Numbered from the stretch's first letter, positions 17,654 through 26,422 are shown. The stretch is 64,000 bases of DNA from Anaerolineales bacterium (GCA_015075405.1 JABTUK010000003.1:248001-312000); one strand, 5' to 3'. Notes: generated by a model not told the origin, from the sequence alone. Program-made: numbers and translations.

Positions 17654-18355
17654 GTGAATATCGGCACTGTCGTTGAAGGCCCAACAGATCGACTGGTCTT
17701 ACAAGCTGTATTGAATAGAATTTGCCCTGGTGAACATCGCTATTTTCCCTTACAGCCGACTGAGACATTTGGCGAGATGGGTACCGGCTGGAAAGGGGTT
17801 CGTCGTTGGTGCCGTCAAACCCGGCAAATTCCAGGTTCGAGTTTGGACAAACTTCTTTCTGGGGAGACGGGACCTCCTCTCGATTTGTTGGTAATTCATG
17901 TAGATGCCGGAATTGCTATTGAACATGATTTACAAGATGAAGACGAAACCCCTATTCCTGATATACAGCAACCCTGCCCGCCTATTCAGCTAACGGCAAA
18001 TCAACTCAAACATGTTATTGAACGTTGGTTACAGCAGGACATTTTACCTCCCCAGGTAATTCTGGCAATCCCGGCTCAGGACACGGAAAATTGGACTTTT
18101 GCTGCCCTCTTCCCAGACGATGAGTTATGTTCGAGAAATGATTACGAGTGTACCAAAAACGATCGTGATCATCCTGGTTACCGGCTGACACTCAAAAAGT
18201 ATGGTAAAGTTCTCCAAAGAAATGGCCGGACAATTAAAAAACCACGTCGCAACTACGAACAAATAGTACCCCAACTTGTAACTGGATGGGATTCAGTTTG
18301 CCACATCTGTTCCCAAGCCCAGCAATTTACTCAGGATGTATTGGGACGTCTCTAA
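17654..18355 (+). CDS. TOPRIM-like / DUF4276-like protein, partner of the AAA ATPase
   Basis: A 233-residue protein with GTG start at 17654, 15 bases after the ATPase gene. The N-terminal strand MNIGTVVEGPTDRLVLQAVL carries the EGxTD signature of TOPRIM-like nucleases. A second acidic strand LLVIHVDAGIAIEHD lies near residue 80, as in DUF4276 proteins paired with ATPases. A TENWTFAALFPD motif near 155 and a basic YGKVLQRNGRTIKKPRR stretch near 190 complete the domain. Base composition matches the ATPase gene. The 3' end overlaps the opposing PLP enzyme gene by 4 bases. A nuclease role gated by the ATPase is the likely reading, but this is an inference. Confidence 0.7.
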   Translation: MNIGTVVEGPTDRLVLQAVLNRICPGEHRYFPLQPTETFGEMGTGWKGVRRWCRQTRQIPGSSLDKLLSGETGPPLDLLVIHVDAGIAIEHDLQDEDETPIPDIQQPCPPIQLTANQLKHVIERWLQQDILPPQVILAIPAQDTENWTFAALFPDDELCSRNDYECTKNDRDHPGYRLTLKKYGKVLQRNGRTIKKPRRNYEQIVPQLVTGWDSVCHICSQAQQFTQDVLGRL

Positions 18356-19548
18356 CTTTCCCCCTTTAAGGCATCGGCCAAATCCGCGATAATATCGTCC
18401 ACTTCCTCAATGCCAGCCGAGAGGCGAATCAAGCCATCGCTGATGCCAATTTGGGCGCGCGCCTCCGGAGTCAGGGCGCGGTGAGACGAAGTGGCCGGAT
18501 GTAGCACCAGGGTGTAGATGTCGCCCAGGGTGGTCGCCGGCAGGCACAAGTTGAGCCGTTCCATAAAACGGAAAACCGATACTTTATCAGCTCCGGCGAT
18601 TTCAAATGACAGCACTCCGCCAAAACCGCGCCCCTCGAAAAGCTCACGGGCCAGTTCATGCTGGGGATGGTCCGGCAGGCTGGGGTGATTGACCCGGCTG
18701 ATCTGCGGCTGCTCGGCCAGCCAGGCGGCCAGACGAGCGGCATTGTCAAACTGTTTCCGCACCCGCAGCGGCAGGGTTTTCAGGCCGCGTAGGGCCAGCC
18801 ACGCTTCAAATGGTCCCAAATTCCCCCCGGTGATCAGCGTTAAATCGTACAGCTTGCGCCGGTTGGCGGCGGAGGTGACAACTACCCCGGCCATGACATC
18901 GCCGTGCCCGCCGATGTATTTGGTGGCGCTGTGAATGACAAAGTCAACCCCGTAGTTTAACGGCGTAAACAGATAGGGCGTGGCGAAGGTATTATCGAGC
19001 AAGAACTGGGTGCCGTAGCGCCGGGCCAGGCCGGACAGGGCCGGCACATTGGCTACCTTGAGCAGCGGGTTGGAGATGATTTCGGCAACCAGGGCCACCG
19101 GCTTCAATTCGGCCAGGGCAGTCTCAACGGCGGCCAGATCAGCCCCATCTACAAATCGCACTGTTGCCCCCAATTCGGCGAAGAGGCGATTGAGCAGGGT
19201 ATAGGTTGCCCCGTACACATCCATAGCGGCAACCACCGTGCTTCCGGCCCGGACTCCGGCGGCCAGGAGGGCGGCATGCATGGCGGCCATACCGGAGGCA
19301 AAGGCATAGGCCGCCTCGCCGCTTTCCAAATTGGCCATGGCCGCTTCAAACGCCGCCACTGTGGGGCTGCCGTAGCGCGGGTAAACATAGCCCGGCTGGG
19401 TAGTGGCAAAAATGGCGTCGAGTTCGTCCATGCTTTCGTAAACGTAACCGACCGAGGGGTGAATGGGGGTGGCAACCGGGGTATACGTTCTTTCGGGGGC
19501 GCGCTCGCCGGCGTGGACGGCGCGAGTATTAAAAGCTTGGTTTTTCAA
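18352..19548 (-). CDS. Cys/Met-metabolism PLP-dependent enzyme (trans-sulfuration family)
   Basis: A 398-residue fold-type I PLP enzyme. The PLP lysine is in FVIHSATKYIGGHGDVMAGV near residue 205, the phosphate-binding loop is AYAFASGMAAMHAALLA near 80, and the YPRYGSPTVAAFE tyrosine loop lies near 57. The PATTLGDIYTLVLHPATSSH block near 345 and the final SAGIEEVDDIIADL are diagnostic. The family includes cystathionine gamma-synthase, cystathionine gamma-lyase, methionine gamma-lyase and O-acetylhomoserine sulfhydrylase; the sequence alone does not separate them here. It is divergent from the DUF3105 gene and convergent with the TOPRIM gene. Confidence 0.9.
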   Translation of the reverse strand: MKNQAFNTRAVHAGERAPERTYTPVATPIHPSVGYVYESMDELDAIFATTQPGYVYPRYGSPTVAAFEAAMANLESGEAAYAFASGMAAMHAALLAAGVRAGSTVVAAMDVYGATYTLLNRLFAELGATVRFVDGADLAAVETALAELKPVALVAEIISNPLLKVANVPALSGLARRYGTQFLLDNTFATPYLFTPLNYGVDFVIHSATKYIGGHGDVMAGVVVTSAANRRKLYDLTLITGGNLGPFEAWLALRGLKTLPLRVRKQFDNAARLAAWLAEQPQISRVNHPSLPDHPQHELARELFEGRGFGGVLSFEIAGADKVSVFRFMERLNLCLPATTLGDIYTLVLHPATSSHRALTPEARAQIGISDGLIRLSAGIEEVDDIIADLADALKGES

Positions 19549-19623
19549 ATTCTTCTTCCTTTCCTTTAGACAACTTGGGCGGGATTATAGCACACGCCTG
19601 GATTAAAGCTCAATTGCGCTGAT

Positions 19624-19651
19624 TTGACAACCTGAACGCTCTCCTTACAAT
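19624..19651 (+). promoter_or_regulatory. Strong sigma-70-type promoter of the DUF3105 gene
   Basis: A perfect -35 box TTGACA (19624-19629), a 16-base spacer and -10 box TACAAT (19646-19651). It lies 28 bases before the ATG, which has a GGAGGAG ribosome-binding site. Confidence 0.75.
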
Positions 19652-19679
19652 CCAGATTCATATTTTTTGGAGGAGATTA

Positions 19680-20315
19680 ATGGCTAGAAAACAAAGCGCT
19701 GTTCCCAATTTCAAGCGCAGTCGGGCTACAGTTGGGTCGAGTCAAACCAAAATACCGGGCTGGGTCTGGCTGGCCGGCGGTATTGTTTTAGCGGTCTTAG
19801 CCGTGATTGGCTTATTTTATCTGGGTAATCAAACGGCTGGGGCCGTGCAGGGCGATATTGACGGCGTGTTGATCTTTCCCGATCCCGGCCGAGGCCACCG
19901 CGACGGGGAGTTGCCTTATACTACGGATGTCCCTGTGGGCGGGCTGCACAACCCGGAATGGCAAAACTGTGGGATTTATGACCAGCCGGTGCGGACCGAA
20001 AACGCTATCCACTCGCTGGAACACGGGGCGGTCTGGATTGCCTACCAGCCCGACCTGCCGGCCGACCAGGTAGAAACATTGCGGGCGCTGGTCCGGGAAG
20101 ACCAGGCCGGCAGCCAGGAGCGCTGGGTGCTGCTGGCCCCCAAGCCCGACCTGAAAGACCCCATTGTGGCTACCGCCTGGCGCGTCCAACTGCGCCTGGA
20201 CAACGCCAGCGACCCCCGCCTGGCTCAATTTGTGCGCCAGTATCAAAAAGGGCCCTACTACCCCGAACCGGGCGCAAACTGCACCTTTGGCGGCATCGGC
20301 CAGCCGTTGAGCTAA
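19680..20315 (+). CDS. DUF3105 membrane-anchored protein
   Basis: A 211-residue protein. A basic cytoplasmic N-terminus (1-26) and a single membrane helix (WVWLAGGIVLAVLAVIGLFY, about 28-47) precede an extracytoplasmic DUF3105 domain. The family signature is clear: VGGLHNPEWQNCGIYD near residue 83, SLEHGAVWIAYQPDLP near 112, and a final FGGIGQPLS. Two cysteines (in WQNCGIY and GANCTFG) probably form a disulfide. No biochemical function is known for the family. It has its own well-formed promoter and is followed by a heptamer tract and a palindromic repeat. Confidence 0.88.
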   Translation: MARKQSAVPNFKRSRATVGSSQTKIPGWVWLAGGIVLAVLAVIGLFYLGNQTAGAVQGDIDGVLIFPDPGRGHRDGELPYTTDVPVGGLHNPEWQNCGIYDQPVRTENAIHSLEHGAVWIAYQPDLPADQVETLRALVREDQAGSQERWVLLAPKPDLKDPIVATAWRVQLRLDNASDPRLAQFVRQYQKGPYYPEPGANCTFGGIGQPLS

Positions 20316-20324
20316 ACCATTTTG

Positions 20325-20430
20325 GATTTACGATTTACGATTTACGATTGTTCGTCCTTTAATCGTAAATCCACAAACTGACATCGTACCCGGCGCGGTA
20401 TAGCCCTACGGGAAATCTAAAATCGTAAAT
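20325..20430. repeat. Tandem heptamers (GATTTAC) with inverted return
   Basis: GATTTAC units repeat three times from 20325. The complement AATCGTAAATCC occurs at 20361-20372 and AATCGTAAAT again near 20421. It directly abuts copy 2 of the 93-bp palindrome. Confidence 0.8.
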
Positions 20431-20524
20431 TCAGTAAATCACAATTTTAGAGGAGTGAGGCACGCCCACGTGCCGAACGGAGCCGCACGTGGGCGTGCTG
20501 GCTCCTCAATTCGTGATTTACTGA
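20431..20524. repeat. 93-bp palindromic repeat, copy 2
   Basis: The same GAGGAGTGAGGCACGCCC core as at 10848 and 44890. The outer arms here are TCAGTAAATCAC and GTGATTTACTGA. They differ in sequence from the other copies yet remain complementary to each other. It ends 4 bases before the stop codon of the HtrA-like gene. Confidence 0.9.
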
Positions 20525-20527
20525 AAT

Positions 20528-21766
20528 TTATTGGGTTGGCTCTTCGGTTAAGGTTACGCTCACAGTTTGTTCTTGACCATCGCGGATCAGGGTTACGGTA
20601 ACGTTGTCGCTGACTTGATAGCGGGTTTCGAGCATTGTTTCCAGGTTTTCCAGGTTGGTGATGGGTTGGTTGTCCAGCGCGGTCAACACATCGCCGCCGA
20701 TATACAACCGCCGGTTGCCCAGGATCACTTCTTGCTGCGCTCCGCGCACCCCGGCGGCAGCGAGCGGACTCCCCCGCATTAATTCGACCAGCAGCAGCCC
20801 TTGCTCAACCGGCAGTTTGAGAGCCTGGGCCAGTTGGGGCGAGAGCGGATAAGCGTAGCGAACTCCCAGCCAGGGATGGCGATAGCGGCCCAACTCCAGC
20901 AAATCGGGCAGCAGCCGGCGCACCGTATCTACCGGGATGGCAAAGCCGACGCCGCTGCTGGTCCCGCTGGGGCTAAAAATAGCCGTGTTGATGCCGATGA
21001 CCCGCCCGGCGCTGTCGAGCAGCGGCCCGCCCGAGTTGCCCCGGTTGATGGCTGCGTCGGTCTGGATGATACCGCTCATTTGCCGCCCATCCTGGCTTTG
21101 CAGGGTGCGATCCAGGGCGCTGACCACGCCGGTGGTCAGGGTGCGGCCAAATTGACCAAAGGGATTGCCGATGACGATGGCTCGCTGGCCTACCTGCAAG
21201 GTGGCCGACTGGCCCAACTCCACCGGCGCCAGCAGTCCCGGCGGCGCATTTTCCACTTGCAGCACGGCCACATCGTTGCGCGGGTCGGCCCCGATGACCC
21301 TGGCCGGCAGCACCGTATCATCGCTAAAATTGACCTCGATGCTCTGCGCCCCCTCGATGACGTGGTAGTTGGTCAGAATGTGTCCTTCGTTGTCCAGCAC
21401 AAAGCCGGAGCCGGCCCCTTCAGCCGGGATGACCTCAAAAAAGAAGCTGCGCTGCAGCACTTGAGTGGTGATATTGACCACCGATGGCGCAACCCGCTGA
21501 TACACCTCAATGACGCGCCGCTCGGCAAAGTCGAGGCCGGCGGCGTCAATCAGGGCCACGCCGTTGGTAACAATCTCGCTCGCGTTGACCACAGTCAGCG
21601 GTGTTGGTGGCGGGGTAGTTGTGGGGATAGGGGCAGCCGTCGGCGCGGCGGTGGGGGAGACCGTCGAAATGGTCCAGTTACCCAGGTTGCAGGCCAGAGG
21701 AGACAGGGCCAGGAGCATCGCCAGGGCCAATGAATTGCGCCAGATCACCCTTATATTCATTTTCAT
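20528..21766 (-). CDS. HtrA/DegP-type serine protease with PDZ domain, lipoprotein
   Basis: A 412-residue secreted quality-control protease. A signal peptide with lipobox-like LSPLAC at about 21-26 predicts lipid anchoring outside the membrane. A Pro/Thr/Ala-rich linker (about 35-60) follows. The trypsin-like domain shows the full triad: His in ILTNYHVIEGA near residue 137, Asp in DPRNDVAVLQ near 168, and Ser in NRGNSGGPLLDSAG near 245. One PDZ domain occupies about 300-405, with the loop IGGDVLTALDNQPI. Domain number fits DegS/HtrA of Gram-positives and Chloroflexota. It stands alone, with its 3' end against the palindrome repeat. Confidence 0.93.
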   Translation of the reverse strand: MKMNIRVIWRNSLALAMLLALSPLACNLGNWTISTVSPTAAPTAAPIPTTTPPPTPLTVVNASEIVTNGVALIDAAGLDFAERRVIEVYQRVAPSVVNITTQVLQRSFFFEVIPAEGAGSGFVLDNEGHILTNYHVIEGAQSIEVNFSDDTVLPARVIGADPRNDVAVLQVENAPPGLLAPVELGQSATLQVGQRAIVIGNPFGQFGRTLTTGVVSALDRTLQSQDGRQMSGIIQTDAAINRGNSGGPLLDSAGRVIGINTAIFSPSGTSSGVGFAIPVDTVRRLLPDLLELGRYRHPWLGVRYAYPLSPQLAQALKLPVEQGLLLVELMRGSPLAAAGVRGAQQEVILGNRRLYIGGDVLTALDNQPITNLENLETMLETRYQVSDNVTVTLIRDGQEQTVSVTLTEEPTQ

Positions 21767-22108
21767 TTTAGCCTCGATCCAGCTTTACTTTGGTTTCAGC
21801 CAAAGTATAGCATGGATTCGGCTTGAAGGAGAAACCGTCAAAATCTGTTGGGTGGATTTGCGCTGATTTCAAGCGGTGAGGTCTTAGTTTCACGGGGTAT
21901 TGACCGATCCGAGTCGGTGCGTCTGAACTTTTTCTGCGTTAACCTGCACCTGTCCAGATTCTCAAGCAGCCGGCTTTAAGGTTGGTTGACCGGTGAAAAG
22001 ATGCTACAATCGGTACCATCCAATCCTACTCTCGTCAACGGATACGAAAATGACGGAATGTCTTAGCTGAATAGGAGAAGTGCTCACGGAAGGGCGCTTT
22101 TTTGTTGA
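21767..22108. other. Intergenic tract with traces of a decayed Rhs sequence
   Basis: No gene is visible. The 15-mer TTGACCGATCCGAGT at 21900-21914 recurs at 22289-22303, where it encodes the LTDPS motif of the Rhs core. An older Rhs cassette end may therefore have decayed here. The HtrA upstream region, with a TATACT box on the minus strand (complement of 21806-21811), occupies the first 60 bases. Confidence 0.35.
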
Positions 22109-22981
22109 GGTGAGCCTTACGGTTACACGGGCGAATGGTGGGAGGGTTACATTGACTTGTTGCATTTGCGGGCAAGGTGGTACGACTTCGGGACGGGCAC
22201 GTTTTTGAGCCAGGACCCCTCCGAGGGAATATCGACTGTACCCAACACGATGAATGGTTACAACTATGCTAACCATAATCCCGTTAATTTGACCGATCCG
22301 AGTGGTCTTTTCCCACCTCTGCCTGACCCTGCTCAAGTAGAACAGGCTGTAGAGACCTGTCTGCAAAGCCCTACCTGTCGAATAGTAATTGATGCAACGA
22401 GAGGGTTCGTCGTAGTAGAGGGTGTACAGTTTGTCGTAGTTAGTACGGTGAGTGCACCGGTAGTGGTGGCAGGCACAGCTATCGTGGCGCTATCGACCGG
22501 CCTGGTTCTATCGTGCGCCTATCTCATCAAATGTTACATCGAGGGACCTACCAAATCACCAGTACCAACTCCCTCAATTCCCACCCCTACGGGCACACCT
22601 GGACCACAAACGCAACCCCAACCTGATCCTCAAGGTACACCTGGACCACAGACACAACCGGCGCCACAACCTCAACCAAAGCCTGCACCTACAGCAACAG
22701 AGTGTCCTCCTGATGATGATGATAACAATAAAAGATATCTTTACCACTATACACGGACAAGTGGTTACTTTGGGATAATGACGCCGCCACATGTTATCCT
22801 AACTGGAAATCTGAATAAACTTGAATTACATGGGCAAGGGGTATATCTTACTGATATCTCTCCACAAGAAGCTCGTTTGTATGAAAAAGGCGACTTGGCC
22901 ATGTTTTTATTTAATGACCATCAAGATGATCGAGTCGATTATTGGGTAAGAGTCGATGTACTGGTTGGCCGACAAATTTAA
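22109..22981 (+). pseudogene. Orphan Rhs C-terminal toxin cassette, interrupted by an IS4-like element (5' part)
   Basis: The frame opens right after a TGA (22106-22108) and has no good start codon. It begins with EPYGYTGEWWEGY and the Rhs-core signature LHLRARWYDFGTGTFLSQDP, then NYANHNPVNLTDPSGLF, the usual boundary before a variable toxin. A hydrophobic helix (about residues 90-130 of the frame) and a Pro/Thr/Gln-rich linker follow. The toxin domain starts YLYHYTRTSGYFGIM and includes LHGQGVYLTDISPQEA, which resembles HYD1-type ADP-ribosyltransferase-like toxins of polymorphic systems. The frame stops where the transposase region begins, and the toxin's end appears to resume at 24177. The large Rhs core is absent, so this is a silent or displaced cassette. 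Confidence 0.7.
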
Positions 22982-24150
22982 GTTTTGAAAGCGACCACCC
23001 ATTTAGGTTTAGGTCGGGTTGCTTTGCGGCGTGAAGCCATGGCGGGTTCAGGGTCGGGAGCGGGGTCAAGCCAAAGGGCGGGCATACGGGGCCAACCACG
23101 GCGGAATTGTTGGCGTAACCAACTCCAACCGATTTTGAGATAACTCATGCCCCGGTCCCAGTGAGCATCCACCCAGCGACGGAGCTTGAGGCGAACCACA
23201 CCCACGCCAACACTGGTAAAGTGAAGCGTGGCCACGGCCAGAACCAGAAACAATCGTTCCAGAGCAGCGGGCGTATCCAAACGGCTGGCCTCGACCTGAA
23301 AGCCATTGGATTTGTCATCGAGGAAATTTTCTTCCAGGTCAAAGCGCAAGCCGTACTCGTCAAAGGTAGTCAAGTCGGTATACTCATCGCTGACCAGTAA
23401 CCACGGGTCTTGGTTGGGTTGGTCCAGTTGGGCTAAGGCCAGGTGACACGGCCCTAAGGCCACCCCCAGGAGATGGACCCGGTGGTAGAAATGGGCGGCT
23501 CCTTTGGCGGGGAGCAGTTGCCCGACCGGGACCACCCGGCGGTCAGGGAAATGGATTAAGGTATCAGCCGTCAGCCGAACCCGGTAATGCCACTGCTGCC
23601 GCCGCAGCCACTGGAACAGTTCTTGGTGGACGAAGCCTCGGTCGGCCAGGAAAATGACCTCCAGACCGGTCGGCAGACAAGCCGCCGCTTGATCCAGCAC
23701 CCCGACATAGTCAGCATAGCCGACGGTCGCGCTGGCATGCCGCAGCACCCGCCAGGCCAAAGGAATAGCTCGCCCCCGATAGATCAGGGATACCCGGATC
23801 AAAACGAAAGGACTGCCGTGCAACACCGATACATCCAAAGCCACATACACCCGTCCCCTGGGCGACCAAGCCGTCAGCGCGGCTTGCACCAGCGGCGCAT
23901 ACAAGGCTTGGACCCGAATTTGGGCATTGTCCACCCACCGCTGGAAGCGCCGGGTGTGACTGGCGGCTTGGTGGGCCTGGCTCTTGACCGCTTCGCCCCA
24001 ACTCGATAAACTGGCCTTCTGGCTCCAACACAGACCTACCACCGCCCAAGCCAGGGTCACCAAGCGGCGAATATCGCCCCAAGCGGATCGAGGCAGATGG
24101 AGCAGAAAAGTTTGCATCAGGGTACAAAACATTTGATGACTATCCGTCAT
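22978..24150 (-). mobile_element. IS4-like transposase gene inserted in the Rhs toxin
   Basis: A 390-residue DDE transposase. The catalytic aspartates appear in RVYVALDVSVLHGSPF near residue 103 and VIFLADRGFVHQELFQWL near 168. The third acid is in DLEENFLDDKSNGFQVE near 280, matching the Y-(2)-R-(3)-E-(6)-K type signature of the IS4 superfamily only loosely. A basic C-terminus follows. The gene runs opposite to the toxin it splits and overlaps its truncated stop by 4 bases. I could not identify terminal inverted repeats or a target duplication with certainty, so the element's exact ends are open. The gene itself looks intact. Confidence 0.8.
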
Positions 24151-24176
24151 ATTACCTCCCGAATTTCTCTGGGAGG

Positions 24177-24434
24177 TTGTTTTACCGCAATCTTGGCTAT
24201 TTATCCAGATTAAATTTGTCAGCCAAGCAGGTCGATGTAACTAAACTACCAATTGAAACATATGGTCCAATTTGGTCTGGTATGGAGGATCCTAGAGACC
24301 CCTTACTTACCCCTCGAAATAAGTACGGGCAGCCCTATGGTACACCGTATAACAGGAGATACTACTATGTTCATAGAGGGCAAATCCCCCTTAAGGTACC
24401 TGTTGTCGGTGGTAAAACAGAATTTGCTAATTAA
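24177..24434 (+). pseudogene. 3' remainder of the IS-split Rhs toxin
   Basis: An 85-codon frame after the transposase region with no independent start signal. It reads like a protein C-terminus: NLGYLSRLNLSAKQVDV, then ETYGPIWSGMEDP, then YYYVHRGQIPLKVPVVGG and a TAA at 24432-24434. Low GC and the same strand as the cassette at 22109-22981 suggest the two were one toxin before insertion. The joint cannot be reconstructed exactly because the IS ends are not determined. Confidence 0.5.
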
Positions 24435-24487
24435 AAATTAAGAATAACAATCGAGAATATCTATTACACTTTGGAGCAAAATACTCT

Positions 24488-25222
24488 GTGAACGAACAAA
24501 CAAAGATTTATGAAGCCAATCTTGCTAGGCACTTTGAGACATTTGTACATGACCTTTCTTTAGATATGCGCACGTCGCTTAACTCAATTAGCGGTCATTC
24601 ACGGTCAATTCTGGATGATACAACTGGTACACTTGCCGATCAACATAAACAACATATCGAGACGATTCATAATATAGTCACTCATGCCTTGGCACTAAAT
24701 TATGATTTAGTAGATATTGCCAAATTGATAATGGGCAAGATACAACTCCAATTTCAAGACATTAACTTAAATACAATTATTGATGAGGTGGTATCAGTTT
24801 TTGAAGGGCGTAAACTAGGTAAACAAACTATTCAAATCCAAAGTGAGCTAATATCAGACCTACCTGTTATTCAGGCTGATTCAATACGCTTACGGCAAAT
24901 ATTACATAATATTCTGGGGGTTGTTGTCTCTAATGCTAGTGCCTATACTTCAACTAATGTTGTATCCATCAAGGCGATCTGGACGAGTCAGTTCCCCATA
25001 ATTCAGATCAGTATTATCTGTTCTGGCAACATCGATCCAAATATTACAGCCCTCTTAGCTGAGGACGATCCTTTACCCTTGCTCAATACCGATTTTTATA
25101 CTCTGTTCATAGCGAAGTCTCTTATCAACTTGCATGGTGGTCGTTTGTGGATAGATGTTGGTGATATTAGTGATATCATTCAATTCACGTTGCCTGTGTC
25201 TCAGGGTGGAATTCAGATATAG
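24488..25222 (+). CDS. Histidine-kinase-like protein lacking the phospho-acceptor histidine
   Basis: A 244-residue soluble protein with GTG start. Residues 14-80 align with a HisKA dimerisation helix: FVHDLSLDMRTSLNSISGHS corresponds to the H-box form SHELRTPLNSIxG, but the histidine position is Leu25. Residues 100-240 have the outline of an ATPase lid domain (IRLRQILHNILGVVVSNASAY, FIAKSLINLHGGRLWID). The glycine-rich G-boxes and the D-x-G-x-G motif are missing. It should therefore be unable to autophosphorylate and may act as a scaffold or regulator. It follows the Rhs toxin remnant by 54 bases and is similarly AT-rich, so it may belong to the same island. Whether it is functional is unknown. 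Confidence 0.6.
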   Translation: MNEQTKIYEANLARHFETFVHDLSLDMRTSLNSISGHSRSILDDTTGTLADQHKQHIETIHNIVTHALALNYDLVDIAKLIMGKIQLQFQDINLNTIIDEVVSVFEGRKLGKQTIQIQSELISDLPVIQADSIRLRQILHNILGVVVSNASAYTSTNVVSIKAIWTSQFPIIQISIICSGNIDPNITALLAEDDPLPLLNTDFYTLFIAKSLINLHGGRLWIDVGDISDIIQFTLPVSQGGIQI

Positions 25223-25483
25223 CATCTTCCAACTGATATAACCAGAAATCGGTGTCAAGGTCTATTTCGAGATAGGGCTTATTGAGCAGGCCGAGAGCTA
25301 AACGGACAGCAACGCTGTACTGGTTTATGGCGCTGTCGCTGTAACCGCCGGCTTTGAGCCAATCACGGAAGCCGGCAAAAATTTTTGATTGGCGGGCAAC
25401 CACTCAGCGAAGGGTTTAAGGGTGGGGTCCGTGGGTTGGGTACGTTTGAAGTGAAAACGGCGTTGGCCGGTGCTGAGAGTCAT
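25200..25483 (-). pseudogene. Second tyrosine recombinase, frameshifted and truncated
   Basis: Translation starts at ATG 25483, overlapping the stop of the preceding recombinase as ATGA. The first frame gives STGQRRFHFKRTQPTDPTLK and then shifts near a run AAAAATTTTT (about 25378-25387). The other frame then continues FRDWLKAGGYSDSAINQYSV, a SAM-like core-binding domain of XerC/D-type recombinases. Homology fades near 25220, where the opposing kinase-like gene ends; no catalytic domain is left. It was probably the second subunit of a paired recombinase operon. Confidence 0.6.
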
Positions 25484-26418
25484 AGCGCGACTCCTTCGGG
25501 TTGGGAGACCCTAAAGGTCTGCGAGACCTTTAGGGTCTGCTCTTGTAGTTCAAACCAGCCGGCAATCTGAACCATCGCCGTCTCAAATTCAGCTTGGGCT
25601 TGCCGATTGGAGAGATGGGTGTAAATTTGGGTCGTCCGCAATTGAGCGTGGCCTAACAGTCGTTGAGTGGTGGTCACCGGCACTTGGGCCTCGGTCAGAT
25701 GGCGGCCAAAAGTGTGCCGTAATTGATGACAGGTCAGCCATATTCCGGCCTGACGACAATAATGAGCTAACCGTTTTTGGATGCCGGGCACGCTCAAACG
25801 GTGATTATAACGGTTGAGGAACACTGCCGGGTCGGGGCTGGTGGGCCGGATGGCGAACCAATCATTCAAAACAGTCAGGGCTTGGGGGGAAAGATAAACT
25901 ACTCGCTGTTTGCCGCCCTTACCGTGTATCCAGAGTCGAGGTAATTGGCCGGGAGGGGGTTGTAAATCAAGATCAGCCAGTGATAATCGGCGAATTTCGC
26001 CTACTCTCAAGCCACAGCGCAGCATGAGGAGAAAAATCGCTTTGTCGCGGGGTGCGGTGATGACGGCGAAGAGCCGGTCGAGAATGTCATTGGTAACATC
26101 ACGAGGCAGGCTACGCTTTTGACGAATGAAGTGTCGCCGGGGTAGGACTGGATTAGAGGGTGGATTGTCAATTTCAGTGGCGAGGAATTGGTAAAATGAG
26201 CGCAGCGCCGTCAAGCGCCGGTTGATTGTGGTGATGGCGTGGCCTTGCTCCTGGCAGTGGGTAATGTAGGCGTCCACATCGCTAATGGTGATAGCGATGG
26301 GTAGCTTATCCGCCCATGTGAAGAAGAGCTGCAAATCGCTGGCGTAGTGACGACAGGTGCTGGTGTGCTGGCTTTGCCGCCATAGGTGTTTCTTAAATTG
26401 TTCGATTTCGGGGAACAT
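25480..26418 (-). CDS. Tyrosine recombinase (XerC/D-type integrase)
   Basis: A 312-residue site-specific recombinase. The N-terminal SAM-like core-binding domain (about 1-95) holds HTSTCRHYASDLQLFFTWAD. The catalytic domain carries every active residue: Arg in LRCGLRVGEIRRL near 151, Lys in HGKGGKQRVVYL near 180, HxLRH in CHQLRHTFGRHL near 240, and the nucleophilic Tyr in LRTTQIYTHL near 273. The last 25 residues, EQTLKVSQTFRVSQPEG, are encoded by a heptamer-like hairpin (25507-25537), a repeat that has entered the gene end. The start has an AGGAGGT ribosome-binding site inside the inverted repeat at 26423-26487. It probably moves the surrounding accessory island; no att site could be assigned. 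Confidence 0.9.
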   Translation of the reverse strand: MFPEIEQFKKHLWRQSQHTSTCRHYASDLQLFFTWADKLPIAITISDVDAYITHCQEQGHAITTINRRLTALRSFYQFLATEIDNPPSNPVLPRRHFIRQKRSLPRDVTNDILDRLFAVITAPRDKAIFLLMLRCGLRVGEIRRLSLADLDLQPPPGQLPRLWIHGKGGKQRVVYLSPQALTVLNDWFAIRPTSPDPAVFLNRYNHRLSVPGIQKRLAHYCRQAGIWLTCHQLRHTFGRHLTEAQVPVTTTQRLLGHAQLRTTQIYTHLSNRQAQAEFETAMVQIAGWFELQEQTLKVSQTFRVSQPEGVAL

Positions 26419-26422
26419 TTTA

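Noticed and set aside
16457..18355. Naming the ATPase/TOPRIM pair as Gabija or PARIS
   Set aside because: Gabija needs a TOPRIM-ATPase fusion (GajA) with a UvrD-like GajB, and PARIS uses a DUF4435 AriB. The motifs seen do not decide between families, so no system name is given.
22978..24177. Exact ends and target duplication of the IS4-like element
   Set aside because: I compared both flanks by eye and found no convincing terminal inverted repeat or direct duplication, so only the transposase gene is annotated.
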